From contig NC_012879.2 in the NCBI RefSeq assembly GCF_000003195.3, positions 28,361,180 through 28,425,179 on the forward strand: 64,000 nucleotides of DNA, in the 5' to 3' direction. Each line of letters opens with the position of its first letter. The stretch's first letter is position 1. The stretch comes from Sorghum bicolor (lineage: Eukaryota > Streptophyta > Magnoliopsida > Poales > Poaceae). This document shows positions 35,561 through 47,168 of the stretch, piece after piece. Below the pieces are notes generated by a model that had not been told where the DNA came from, did not search any database, and was given only the letters and a program-made list of their open reading frames with translations. The position numbers and the translations under genes were made by a program.

Positions 35561-36018
35561 ATGTATTGTGATGTAACACGCCGTCTTGAGCTTCTTCGAT
35601 CAGTGAGGCTTGACGTCTTCAATAAGCAGGAAAGTCGCCCAAACAGTTGCAACGGTATTTTGACCAACTCAAAAGACAGTTGATCAACATTGACATCGAA
35701 GAAGTAGGTTGTTCGAAGAATGCATGGTGCTCTTAATTAAAAAAGATTTCTTTTCCGGTGAAGTGTGCCCACTTTACTTTTCTGAAAAGTATAGACCTCA
35801 AAAAAGCAAGCATATTCACCGCAAGGTGAAGTGTGCCCACTTAGTCCCCGAGCCTGGTAGTAGGTGACGTAGGCACGTGGTGCCAGGGTCTAAAAAGAAA
35901 ATCATAGAAATTCTAAAACTGAGATGCATCGACAGATGCATCGTACCAATGTAGTCCCCGAGCTTGCTGGAAGGCGAAGTATGAGCCTTGTAGCAAGGTC
36001 TAAAAAATTGAATTTACC

Positions 36019-36445
36019 AGTCCCCGAGCATATCATGCTCGTTTGCAATTGAATAGACTAATCGACCAGTCCCCGAGCATATAACGCTCGGTGGTCGGTA
36101 CAGTCCCCGAATTCTCAAATTGGTGGGCTGGTCGACCAGTCCCCGAGCGTATAGTGCTCGGTGGTCGGTGCAATCCCCAAACTCTCAAATTGGTGAGCTG
36201 GTCGACCAGTCCCCGAGCGTATAGTGCTCGGTGGTCGGCACAGTCCCCGAGCACGGCGTAGGGACCGGTGGACAAGTCCCCGAGCGTGGTTGGGAACGTA
36301 AACGTGCTCGGTGGTCGGCACAGTCTTCGAGCACAGCATAGAGACTAGTCGACAAGTCCCCGAGCGTGGTTGGGAACGTAAACGTGCTCGGTGGTCGGAG
36401 CAGTCCCTGGGCACAGCGTAAGGAATAGTCGACGAGTCCCCGAGC
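36019..36445 (-). repeat. Tandem array of 70 bp and 80 bp units built on AGTCCCCGAGC
   Basis: Units starting CCAGTCCCCGAGC recur at 36066, 36136 and 36206 (exact 70 bp spacing). Units starting GACAAGTCCCCGAGCG recur at 36271, 36351 and 36431 (exact 80 bp spacing). Each unit also carries GTGCTCGGTGGTCGG. Isolated copies of the core lie at about 35841 and 35952. ORFs reading through the array are artefacts of the repeat. Confidence 0.92.
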
Positions 36446-36828
36446 GTAGCTTGTCGACTGGGCCAAACTTCTGAAAAATAAATATAAAAAATAGGTAGTA
36501 CATGATGTATAAATAAACTTTAGATAAAAAATCAGTACTGAGATAAGTTTTAGATTTTTTGTTATAAAATTAGCACGAGTTGTTAATTCATCCTAGAGCT
36601 TGTACCAGCTCTGGTCTAGCCAACAATCAGCATGAGGTGCGGAACCTAGGCACGCGTAGGATTGTCAGCCACGTCAGAGAGGTACTGCCGACCACCCGGA
36701 ACGTAGAGGGCGGATCTCGTGCACGTGTAGGGAGGAGTCGGAGACAGTACCGGCTCTGGAAAGCTCGTGTAGGAGAAAAAACTAGTCGGCTAAAAAAGTT
36801 GTTTTGAAGAATAATAATATTGAAAATA

Positions 36829-37284
36829 TTATGCCAAAAATAAATAAAATATTAGAAGTGTACTTATCTTTGAAAGAAAGTCTAGTCGGTGACGACAAAA
36901 TTGTCCGGCCCTCGAGCTTTTCGACTTGTCATGACGGTGGTCGCTGTTGTCATAGGGTCGTTCTTCACGGCGATTATTATTGCGACTGGTGGTCAGAGCA
37001 AGTAGACCAAACAATTTGGTCGATGGCCCGAGCAGGTCGGTGTTGTCGATCTGCCTCCCTTTGTAGCAGGGAAGCGTGCGACGCGTTGTCGGCGTGGTCG
37101 GAAACGTTGCTGGTGTGGTCGAAGTCGTAGCCAGCGTGGTTGGAGCTGCAGCCGACGTCAGTGAAGAAGTGATCGGCACAGATTGGATCTACGCCTCCTT
37201 CGCGGTCGTGGTGGTGAAGCTGTTGAAGCTGACGGTGAACATGAAGCCGCCCGCCATGACCGCGAAGTCGGGGATGATGGCCAT
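36829..37284 (-). pseudogene. Short gag-start-like ORF of the non-autonomous element (one TAG)
   Basis: A 152-codon frame starts MAIIPDFAVMAGGFMFTVSF at 37284, 33 bp downstream of the PBS, and has one in-frame TAG about 32 codons in. The rest is Thr/Ala/Pro-rich then basic, with no zinc knuckle or protease. The position right after the PBS suggests the remnant of a gag N-terminus kept for packaging signals. I do not recognise a domain. Confidence 0.45.
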
Positions 37285-37313
37285 CTTGTTCGTCGGGAGA
37301 GCTGTACGCACAC

Positions 37314-37331
37314 CCCCTACCTGGCGCGCCA
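37314..37331 (-). other. Primer binding site of the non-autonomous element
   Basis: Minus-strand TGGCGCGCCAGGTAGGGG lies one base from the end of the 5' LTR (37333). A TGG start at this spot is typical of a tRNA-primed PBS. The tRNA is not certain from memory (Arg-type is my guess from similar grass gypsy elements). Confidence 0.7.
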
Positions 37332-37332
37332 C

Positions 37333-37800
37333 TGTCGACGAAAGCTGGTCGGCAGTCTACCTTGGGGTATACCCACGGTAGTAGTTTATCGGTAGACGGT
37401 GCGCAAACTACGAACTCAATGGTGACGCAAGACACGGACAAGCTTTTTATCCAGGTTCGGCCGCCGAGTTGGCGTAATACCTACGTCCTGCGTCTGGTTG
37501 TATTGATTTGTGTTGAGAGAATCATATGTATGATCTGTCCTAGGGGGTCCCTTGCCTCTCCTTATATAGTCTGAAGGGCAGGGTTACAGATCTGGAAACT
37601 AATCCTAGTCGGTTACAATTGTCATAGATAGTTCGATATCAATTCCTATTCTAACCGACTAGAATCCTGCTTGATCTCCACATCTTGCTTCCTTGCGCGA
37701 AACTCCAGGCTGTCGGATCAAGCCTTGAACTCGTCTCGTAATGGGCCAAGCCTCCTGGCCCAAGTCTAGCCGTAAGGGTATAGGGGTCTATCCCCCCACA
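37333..37800 (-). repeat. 5' LTR of the non-autonomous element
   Basis: 468 bp, nearly identical to 35075-35543. It is followed by the GCAGC target duplication at 37801-37805. Confidence 0.95.
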
Positions 37801-40467
37801 GCAGCTCGAACTCCAACATGGTCACGCCCTTGGGTGCACCTATGTATGCATGACAAGGACATAAATATAGGGAATGCATATATGATGCATGATGTCATGA
37901 TGAAGAGCCTAAGGAGCATAAACATGGTATAATTATGAACATAACTCTTATGATTAAGTGAATCCAGTAATAACAAGTAAGTGCATACTTCTTCTCGGGT
38001 AGAGAGGCTAACTAGACAAGTCAAACAATCCTAGCTACTCCTACTCAGTCTCTGGTTTAGTAGACAAACCAACCTGTCACAAGTTTCAGCCATAACTTAA
38101 GCATCAGTTGGCCAAACTAAGCAAGTAGATACTCTCTGGAAAGCTTAGCAAATTGTCTACAATTCACTTTTAGACATCCCAGAAAGATTCCCAACCGAAA
38201 TATGCTAAAACATACAAAGTTTGCTGGCTGTTCTGGAAAATCCAGAGAGCAAGCACTTTGCAGCAGCTACTTGTAATGTTCATAACTTGTAAACTACTCA
38301 ACCAAATATCATGAAATTTGGACACAAAGTAGATAAGCAAGTTAGCTACAAGTTTGTTGTAGACAAGTTTCCCAGAAAATAACATCTTGAATTAGTTCTT
38401 AAGCATTTGCTATCAGCTACACAGAATTGCTCTAGGAAAGGCATAAATAGCAAAAATAATATTTTGCACATAACAAGAATGTATCAACGGGTCAATCCAA
38501 ATGCACCAGTGGGTAGGACATGTCTAAGGACCACTAGAAAACATCATGGCAAGGTCTAAACTCATTTCAATCATCACCTTTTTCATTTATTTAATTATTA
38601 AGGTGATTTAATGAACATGCATTCCAAGTGCTCCAAAAATTCTAAGAAAATTACAGCAAGCTACTTATGCTAACACAAGGTTACTGCACAATTTTCAGGG
38701 CACTTGCACATACAGATTGTGAGATTCACAAATAACAAGCTAGCAAAGGCATGCAAGGCATAAATGTGAAACCCTATCAAAAAGTGTCAAACAACAGATT
38801 TCAGATTTTTTCTAGCTTTGTTTACACATGTGTACAACACTCAGCAAATTTCATCACCAAAGGAGTCATAATTTATTTATTAAAAATACCACAAGAAACT
38901 CCTATTTGAACAAGAAATATTTATAACTTCACAATCAGGCATCCAAAAATCATGATAAATTTATCAGAGCCTATTCATATCATTAGTAACAACACCCCAA
39001 ACTTGCATGGCCAACAGATCAACAGATCTTCAGATATAATTACCTCCTAAAAATCCAAGATTAATTTGTATCTAATTATTTCCACAACAACATGGCATGT
39101 TTTGTATTTTTATTAAAAACTAGATGACTACCAGAGCTCAGCAAAATTGGAACCATTTCATTTGGATCTATAAAACTCGAGATATGAATTTTTTAAAATC
39201 AACACTGGATCTGCAAAACAGTAAACCAGGGTGTGAGAGGGAGAGGCGGACACCCAGGACCCGCGCGTTAGAGAGACAGAGACAGGGGAGATGCTCGTCG
39301 CCGGCGAAGCTCAACGACGACGAGGTCTCGGCCGGATCCAAGGGCATCTACGTGTTCCTCTCATCAAGGCGACTCTGCTGACCTACTTTACCCGCGCTCT
39401 ACTGGACTCTAGGGTGCTCGCCGTCGGGAACGGCGAAGCGGCGGCGCTGCGCGGCGTTACGCCGGCGGATCTAGGCAATGGCGATGCGGTAGAGCTTCAC
39501 GCCGAGCATCAGTGAGCCAAGGGGAAGCGATAGGAACAAGAATGAAGGAAAATGGTGGAGCAGAGAGGCCTGGCCACGTTGCCGGTGAGCTCGGGCGGAA
39601 CTCCGGCGAGGGAGAACGGCTCGGAGCTCGGCAATGCCGTCTTACCTGTGGTCGACAGAGGTCAAGAGGGTGACGCCGAGGTAGAGGATGTTGAGGCGGA
39701 GCTCTGGGTGGACGGGCTCGGCCGGAGACGCGGAGGAACGGCCGGGAAAGCTTGCCAAAGCGCGGCGGAGCTCGCTGTGGCAATGGCGGAGCGAAATGGG
39801 AGGCGCTGAGCGAGTGGAGGTCGTGTCTGAGGCATCCACTCGGTGCGTGGCGACTTGTGGACGCCGTGGGAGCTGACAGAGGGGGCCATCGACGGCGTAC
39901 GGCCGATAGGTGGCCGGACACGCGGCGGCGGGTGAGCTCTGTCCATTCTGAATCGTTTTCCTGAAACGCCGATTGCAGTGACAGCCCTAATGGTTGACGT
40001 ATTCCACCTCGTTCGGATCGGTGTTTGTAGGACCATAGTCAGAGCTTCCCAGTCCCCTTCTCATCTCTTTCTGTGGTTGGTGTTCTGATGTTCCAAAGTG
40101 CTAATATGTGATTGCTATATCTATTCATTCTTTGTTATCATAGAACTGAAGTAATAGAGAAGTATACAGGAACCCAGGTCTCTCCCGTTGTCCTCCCGCT
40201 ATGGCTATCTACGCATTTATCATAGAATTCTCACCTTTATATTATTACCTATCATATATCGTTTACCCCTACTTTAGTCTAGTTGGTTTATTAAATTAGT
40301 AAATGCATGATAGTAAGTTATCAGATTCTTTGACCTTAGCTTCCCAGTGGTAAAATATAAATAACGATACCTGGAATACTCCCGGTAAAATGCTACCATG
40401 ATGTTCTGTGCGCTTGCGGAATTTTTCTTATTCTTATTGCACTTAACGAATGTCAACAAACAATTTT

Positions 40468-40485
40468 TGGCGTCGTTGCCGGGGA
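40468..40485 (+). other. Primer binding site (tRNA-Asp type) of element A
   Basis: TGGCGTCGTTGCCGGGGA starts 10 bases after the LTR end. It differs by one base from the complement of the plant tRNA-Asp 3' end as I know it, the usual primer of Athila-type elements. Confidence 0.75.
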
Positions 40486-42296
40486 AGCAATTGGTGTGAA
40501 GATTTTGATAATGATCTTGATGTCTGCTAATTTAATGTATCACTAGCTTTAGTAGGTTTATTGTATTTATCTTTTCTGCATTTGTTTTTAGCATATTTAT
40601 TTCTCCATAACATATTTATCTTTATGCATTATTATTGCATTAGAAAATATAATAAAAATATTTTATATAACTCATTGCATCTTAAATACTAAAACCCCAT
40701 GTGAATAAATTGTGTGGTGTGTAAAAGCCCACATGGATATTCACCGTGGTGGAAGAAAAATATATGTATATATATATAAACATGCATTCATCCTGTCCCA
40801 TTTCCTTTTTGCTTCATATAAAGATTAAAACCCAAAATATATATATATATATATTGAGAAAGAGATCTTGTTGAAACTCTGCTTAGAAAAAGAATTAAGA
40901 AAAATCTAAAAAGCTTGGACAACTAAGGCTTAAGTGGCCAACCACTAATGTTTAATCGGTGCCACAAGTTTTGTTGTCTATTTGAGTTTAACATGATTTT
41001 AAGAGAGAATCCCCATGATCAAGATATCTTCATCAACTTGGAAGCGCTGCAATCATCACTGACATTTTGAAGCTCAAGAATATTGAAGAACATCTGTGTT
41101 GTGCGGATTCAAGATTAAAAACTATGTCAACATTCAGCTTGGGGGAAAGCAATCCCGATATCTTCGCGATTCAAGCTTGAAGTAAAAGAGTGAAGAATAA
41201 CAACAAGGTATGTCCAACCAATCATCATGCAACATTGAATTAAATTCATCCAAACTTGACTTGTTGAAGCTGGGGGGAATACCTTACACAAAAACATCCT
41301 TTGCCATGTTGCTATGTTGGTTGTCCCTACCCTTAAGACATGCTCAATTTGTTAAACACTAATTATTCTACTTCATCCCTACTTGAGTAGATCTCTATAA
41401 TGTTGTCATGCTACCTTTGTCTATTCACAAGTAAGTGTTGGTTTGGAAGAACTCGACGTACTTCCATTGGCATTTAAATTAAGCATGGTGCTTAGGTTAA
41501 ATAGCCTTCCTTAATCCGATTAGACATGGAGTCTAGTTTGGTTATTCAACTAAAAACTGCTTGTGTAGATGCTGCTATATTTTGTTGGACTAACTCCTGC
41601 AGGAAAATTTTCAATATCGATTTGAGAAGTCCTGAGACAAATTTAGAATGGAGATAAAGAGGGAGACACTTGAAGTTTAACAATTTGCACAAGAAAGACA
41701 TATTTCGTCCATCATAGAGAGATAATCCATGGAACGAGACGAAGAGTGCCACGAACAAGATGCACAACCATTGAGAAAGAAAATCTTCCACAAGGTGATA
41801 TTGTACCATCACTCTTCAATTAAGGTAACATCTTAAGGTATGTGACTGTCACTATTATAAGCTTCTCCTTGATTCTGGCATGCACATGGATAAAAAGACA
41901 AACATGTATGATTTATAACTCCAAATTAACCAGCCCAATTGATTCAACATGTTTAGTCCTTCAATCTTTGTTCCCGGTACTACCTTCTTGATCCCACACT
42001 CTTAACCATATGAGCTAAAATGTTGCACATCCGATCTTTGGAAAATGATAGTCATGTAAAGAAGAAAACATTTACTTAGATAGATTATCTTTCCATAAGG
42101 TTGAGTGATCTGATCTGACAAATGTTTTAAATGCTACACTCATGATCTTATCATCCATCAACTTTGTCTTGCTCACTATGCTTAAGGTTAGAGAAGAACA
42201 AATACACTTTTGGTTCTGTTGGTGTTTTCCACCAACAGGGCTCATGCACTTGATCTCTGCCTTGTCTCCATGAGCAGGATACACTTCGAGTAAAAC
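40486..42296 (+). other. Interior of element A without recognisable genes
   Basis: AT-rich, with (TA)n runs near 40765-40790 and 40838-40855 and purine motifs such as CAGCTTGGGGGAAAG (about 41146). Short ORFs on both strands show no domain. This is where gag-pol would be expected. Confidence 0.55.
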
Positions 42297-42488
42297 ATGG
42301 AGGAGTTTTCCAACTCCCAGACTCTACCAAGTGAAGGACCTGGATCTACGAGCACAAACACACTGAGGAGGATGCTGCCAATGCCGCACTTCGAACTGCT
42401 GGGCAAACGAAAAACATGGGTGACACCGTATCAAGAAGTGCAGATGTCAAGGTCCACACCTAACTCAAATGATGCACCTAAAGAATAA
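42297..42488 (+). CDS. Short ORF in element A (63 aa, unrecognised)
   Basis: Starts MEEFSNSQTLPSEG and ends SNDAPKE. It lies just upstream of a segment (about 42500-42560) that matches the sequence following the protease-like ORF of element B, so it may be the end of this family's coding region. No domain is recognised; it could be a remnant. Confidence 0.3.
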   Translation: MEEFSNSQTLPSEGPGSTSTNTLRRMLPMPHFELLGKRKTWVTPYQEVQMSRSTPNSNDAPKE

Positions 42489-44702
42489 ACACGGTGAGAA
42501 GACTTGTTTAGAAGACTTAAAACATTGAACCCTCGCCGAAAGGTAAAATCGGTAGTTATTCATATTTATCCTTTCTGCATTCCTTTTTTTCTTAAATTAT
42601 TTACTTTTCTTAAATAGCTTGTTAGTTAATCATGTTATCTTGAAAAGAAAATATAAATATTAAAAACAGTAAGCACCATGTGAGTATGTTCGTGGCATGA
42701 AACCCATTCACTGTGGTGGTGTAAAAATTAAATAAATATATACTTGTCCTGTAAAAATGAAAATATAAAAATAAATTTATGATCCTACTAAAGAGAGTAA
42801 TATTTATTAGAGGAAGCTCAACATGATAAAGGCTAAGAGATTTTATGCTAACACTTAACCAGTTCCACAAAGCTTTATTGTCTATTTGAGCTCCACAGAA
42901 TTCAAGGATCAAGGAAGACTAGCAGACGGAGGATATCCTAATCGCTATCAGGGTGCTGCCAACATTCAAATACACCTACGCCACCTGCTAGCTACATCAG
43001 AAGAAATTACGTTAAAATCCAGCTTGGGGAGAGCACCCCCATTTATCCAGCTAAGTGTTTCTACTCACATTTATACTTTACTCAAATAATAAAAAAATGC
43101 ATAATCATAAAAACCCAATTAAACATTTTGTGCTTATATATATCTTTGCTTAATTTGCTAAATAAATAAATAAAGTGTCTATGTCAAACTGAACTTCAAT
43201 GATAAACTCTTACATGGATATGATGAATAGTTGCTCTGCCAAGTACCTAGTTTTCAAATTTGAGCTCTCTCTTAAGTTTAGGCATAACTGTTATAATTTA
43301 AAGCTTGCTCTAAACCTGAATTTGCGGGAAGAGTACCTGATCAAAAGTCTAAGTCGTTAACAGATATGATATGGGAAGGTTGAGCTGCTGTTTATCTGTT
43401 CCTAGAGATGCTAAAATTCTGGAGAATTTTATCTTTGAAAATCTTTAAAATGTTGCATGATGAGTTCCTGTATGATGAGAGTTTAAAATCCTACCACAGC
43501 CATATATACAAGCTTATTAGACTATGAACCATACATTTACTTTTTACTGTTTATGAGCATTGAGTGTGGTCAAGCTGTGTAGACCCTTAGGAGCTTGTCA
43601 TGTGGTAAAATCAAGATTCACTTGCACGTTCACTCACATGCTACTTCTACTCCAGAAGTACCATCCACATATATCCACTCATTTCCATCTTCAGAGCCAC
43701 CCAAAAGTATTCTACTCCTAATCCGGGAGAGAATAGCCAAAAACATTCTCCTATTTCTGTATTCCCTGTGAAATAAATGCTCGAGTTATCTAGGTTACTA
43801 CCACTTGCTATATTATTTCAGGAGATGAGTGCTCTAAAAAAAGAAAAAAAAGAAAAGAGAGAAAGGATACGAGGAAATAAAAAGGGGCAAGTGCTCAGAA
43901 CCTCGAAAGAAAAGAAAAAGTGAGACGAGAGGTAAAAATGGACAAGTGTCCGACAGTAGAATTAGAGGTACAAGATATCCACCTGAGAGGAAAGAAAAAG
44001 AAAATATAGAGCATCTCATTCTCCTCAAAAAGTTTCAAAAGAGCAAGAAAGGTATGTATGCCTTTAAAAGAGCAAAAGTAGAATTAGACTTTCACCATTG
44101 TTATCACCATCATCACCATACACCATTCACTCACCACATATGCACATCTTGATTTGACTTATTGACTTGTTCTTCTGGATCTATGGTTTGACTATGCAAT
44201 AAATGTCTTGTAAGTATGTATTATCTGTCTCCCACCTATGAGCTCTAGATATCAAAACCTTATTAGAGTAGGGTGAGAGAGAAGACAATATTACTATGCC
44301 TCATACCAAAAATACCACATACATTGAGAGAAGGCATATAGCATTACTGCCTTGGAAAGGATCCAGAAATACCACAAAAGAGAGATTTGAGAGAGTCATA
44401 CAAGGAATCTCTAAGTTTTATTTGAAAATCTACAAAAACTCCAGAGCTATAGTTAATCAAAGAACAAGAGACATGGCGCTTGATTAGACTGTTCTATCTT
44501 TTAACTGCTCAAGACACAAGTGACGGTTGCAAGCCCCATGGTGAAAGGTAAAATGAGTAAGTTTTAAGTCTTAACAGTTTACTGTAACTCAGAGATGTGA
44601 TCTTGCTTGAACGCATGTGTACTTTTAAGGCATGAAACCACTACAGAAACTTTTGAGTCCATCCTTGCTTAGGGATGAGCAAGAGGTAAGCTTGGGGGAG
44701 TT
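42489..44702 (+). other. 3' noncoding region and polypurine tract of element A
   Basis: About 2.2 kb, AT-rich, homologous in inverted orientation to 47169-49320. It ends with the PPT GCTTGGGGGAGTT at 44690-44702. Purine-rich AAAAGAAAAAG stretches occur near 43836-43925. No credible gene. Confidence 0.7.
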
Positions 44703-45689
44703 TGTTGACGGTCCTTAAGTACCAAATATAATCATCAAATGAATAAAGAAAAGGATCCAAATGCAACCAACACCCAGACTTACGGTTTTATCTCATAGAA
44801 TTCCACGAGTTTTGGTGTTTGTCTATTTTTGCAGGGGGTTATCAGGAAATATGGAGGAAAGGCCCACATGTCGGGTTTACATAGAGACATTAACATGCCG
44901 CGCAATTTTCTATCATCTAGAAAAGTCTACAAACCACGGGAACAAACGGGAGGCTGAACGGGCCCGGGGGCAGGGCGCCCGCCCTCCCCCCTTGGGCACC
45001 CGCCCTGGTACAAGCACCAATCATAGAATGGAGTACACCATTTCAAAGATCTCATCGAGCTGATCGAAATGCATATATTATTTGCTATATTTGGAGTTCA
45101 GAATCAATAGATATTAATAAAAGAAGGACTCCACGTAAAAGAGCTGCGAGATTAATTGGACCCAAATCAGATTTTGGTCCATTAAGGCTTATGTGCAATT
45201 TAATGAGATATGGTGGAAAGTTTAGTACCACATCGCCTACTGAACCAAAAACGCACAAAGGAGGAGGACTATATAAGCAAGGCCCCTGGCCCCTGGAGAA
45301 GAACATATCATTATAGAATTGAGAGGTGCCCTCGAAGGATAACCTTTCCTCTATAGAGAATTAGGGCTAGACATTCCAATGTAGTAGATTAGTTCTAGTC
45401 GGGAGTTAGGGAGAGCGGAGCTGCGCTTCGGTTCAGGAGAAGTCTTCAGAGTTTTGGTATGTCTTTATTGCAAGACTTATGCTTTAATATATTTATCTTC
45501 TCTATTTAATTTTATGCCTTTATTATTATTATCGAGTAGTGTAGTTGTTATATTTTGGCATAGGATCTCCGTTCGCATCGAGTGCTCTAGTTATTCATGG
45601 TAATTAGAGTAGTAATCGTTAGTGTAGACGTGGTGTCTATACTATAGGTTACCTGAGGGCGACCCAGTCCTGCGGATTGTTGTGGTAGC
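44703..45689 (+). repeat. 3' LTR of element A, truncated at its 3' side
   Basis: Starts TGTTGACGGTCCTTAAG and matches the solo LTR 5269-6497 (read on the minus strand) up to GTGGTAGC near 45689, where element B begins. It includes GCAGGGGGTTATCAGGAAAT and the duplicated GGGCGCCCGCCC-type block near 44970-45005. Confidence 0.85.
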
Positions 45690-47168
45690 TGTTGGGTATT
45701 CTTAACATCATTACCAAAAGTAGACTTAGTTTTCTAATTCTGATAACGGTGCCAAAAATGCCAAACCTATCCCTCATACTAATTAAGCAATCATCAATAT
45801 TGATTATAGAATAGAATATGAGATTGAGTATCTATCATTGCATGTATAATTGAGAACATTTATCTATCTCTTTCATACAGGGATAAGTCTCACATAAAAG
45901 ATATATAAAGTAATGAATAGTGAAAAGATAATTAATCTGATCAGCATAACTTAGCCACATAATAAATATGATAAGCACCTCAATTAGATATTCTAGCAAG
46001 TCATTAGCATGGTATTAGAACGAACTACAAGAATATTTCCTAAGTTATTCTTAACTATAAGTCTAGCATATCATAGTTAGTGCAAGTATACTTAGCAATC
46101 GTTGCGAGACAAGACTACGCCCATGCATAGTGATACTAGCAAGGAATATGAGAAACATAGCAATCATTCCCCTGTAATAATGTTGCTCTGCCAGCCCAAT
46201 TCACGAGAGGGGGACTATATAAGAATCAATGAAGCTGTGACTATCACGAACTACCCCACGATCTGGCATATTGGGTACAATCGCAGATAAATATGGTATA
46301 AGCACCACGCCTACACAATATCTATCATTTACCCATGGATCCGATGGATAAATGCTATACGATCCTAAACATGTATATAGATCCAATCAAACTAAGCCAA
46401 GTATATAACTATGATAAACTAAGAACAATATAATCTTGAATATAAACAAGTAGAGCAAAGTCATAAGCAATATATTGAAGTATAACAAAGTCATATTCAT
46501 AATATTGAAGAACAAAGATGAATAATTAGAAGAACAATTAGAGCATTACCAAGAATCCACTTGACAGATCCGAAAACCAATCGAAGATTGACTCCTTCTA
46601 GTTCTAATCCTATGTAGCTATGCTAATCTAGATGTCTAATTGATGTGGTGGCTCTAGGCTTGATCAGAGGCTTCTTCTCCCTTGATGAATAATGAATTAG
46701 GGTTGAGAGGCTCTCTCCTCCAGGGGCCAGGGGGTCTAGTTTTATAGTCCCTTCAAGTGAATATGGGCCGTTGGATCAAACCGACATTGATTGAAGGGTT
46801 ATCATTGATCCTTTAGGTCGGTGGAGATTGATCCCGAAAGAGAGTTCTGATTGGACTCTTCAGGGGTGCGGGCGCCCTGGTCTCCTAGGCGGGCGCCCAG
46901 GGCCAGGCCCCGTTCGGCCTCCGCTTCCTTCCCGTGGCTTCTGGAGTCTTCTAGATGTAAGATAATTGCGCGGCACGTTGATATCTCTATGTAATCCTGA
47001 CGTGTGGGCCTTTCTTCCGTATTTCCTGATAACCCCCTGTAGAAATAGACAAACACCAAAACTCGTGGAATACTGTCAGATAAAACCCTAAGTCTAGATG
47101 TTGATTTAATTTGTATCCTTTTCTTTGTTTATTTTATAATTAAATTTAATACTTAAGGACTGTCAACA
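45690..47168 (-). repeat. 3' LTR of element B (1479 bp)
   Basis: On the plus strand it starts TGTTGGGTATTC and ends GGACTGTCAACA. It is flanked on the right by the inverted PPT AAACTCCCCCAAGC. It matches the solo LTR and the A LTR, but its U5-side end (GATAACGGTGCCAAAAATGCC, 45742-45762 region) differs, so it is a subfamily variant. No gene is present. Confidence 0.82.

Larger units (their letters stand above)
35075..37800 (-). mobile_element. Young non-autonomous LTR retrotransposon, target duplication GCAGC
   Basis: LTRs of 469 bp (35075-35543) and 468 bp (37333-37800) share TGTCGACGAAAGCTGG starts and CCCCCCACA ends on the plus strand. Perfect GCAGC repeats flank the element at 35070-35074 and 37801-37805. 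The PBS (next to the right LTR) and the PPT (next to the left) show minus-strand orientation. The 1.8 kb interior holds one short ORF and a tandem-repeat array but no protease, RT or integrase. The two LTRs differ at only three bases and one G indel, so it is the youngest datable insertion in the window. Confidence 0.95.
33432..40039 (-). repeat. Tekay-type giant LTR on the minus strand, holding a nested small LTR element
   Basis: On the plus strand it begins TGTAACAGAACCGTCC, the inverted LTR end. It has the landmarks CATCTGCAACAGGGGTAA (about 33857) and the 34180-34800 block matching 21800-22240 inverted. It then runs through AT-rich sequence (37806-39220) and a GC-rich block (39220-39960). 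Without the insert 35075-37805 it is about 3.9 kb. The right end is not defined; the LTR start expected there is absent and an Athila-like LTR follows near 40040. ORFs in the GC-rich block are chance. Confidence 0.75.
40040..45689 (+). mobile_element. Athila-like gypsy element A (RT-less, plus strand, both LTRs partial)
   Basis: It has a partial 5' LTR (about 40040-40458, ending TGTGCGCTTGCGG...TGTCAACA), a PBS at 40468-40485, and a 4.2 kb interior without gag-pol. The PPT GCTTGGGGGAGTT precedes a 3' LTR from 44703, which is itself broken at 45689/45690 by element B. The interior contains repeated AGCTTGGGG(A/G) purine motifs (about 41148, 41270, 43021 and 44690). The LTR is the same family as the solo LTR at 5269-6497. 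No RT or integrase is visible, so it is either internally deleted or a non-autonomous derivative. Confidence 0.75.

Noticed and set aside
36019..36445. Possible CRISPR-like array
   Set aside because: Units are fully repeated including the 'spacers', periods are 70 and 80 bp, there are no cas genes, and the context is a plant LTR element.
36033..36466. Several overlapping minus-strand ORFs with repeated peptide blocks
   Set aside because: They are translations of the 70/80 bp tandem array in three frames, not a repeat protein. There is no start context and no conservation across units.
39124..40036. Cluster of ORFs on both strands in GC-rich DNA
   Set aside because: This is the GC-rich block of a Tekay-type LTR. 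All frames are open by base composition and show no domain.
40460..40490. tRNA-Asp gene fragment
   Set aside because: Only the 18 bp PBS complementary to the tRNA 3' end is present, directly after an LTR end. There is no tRNA gene.
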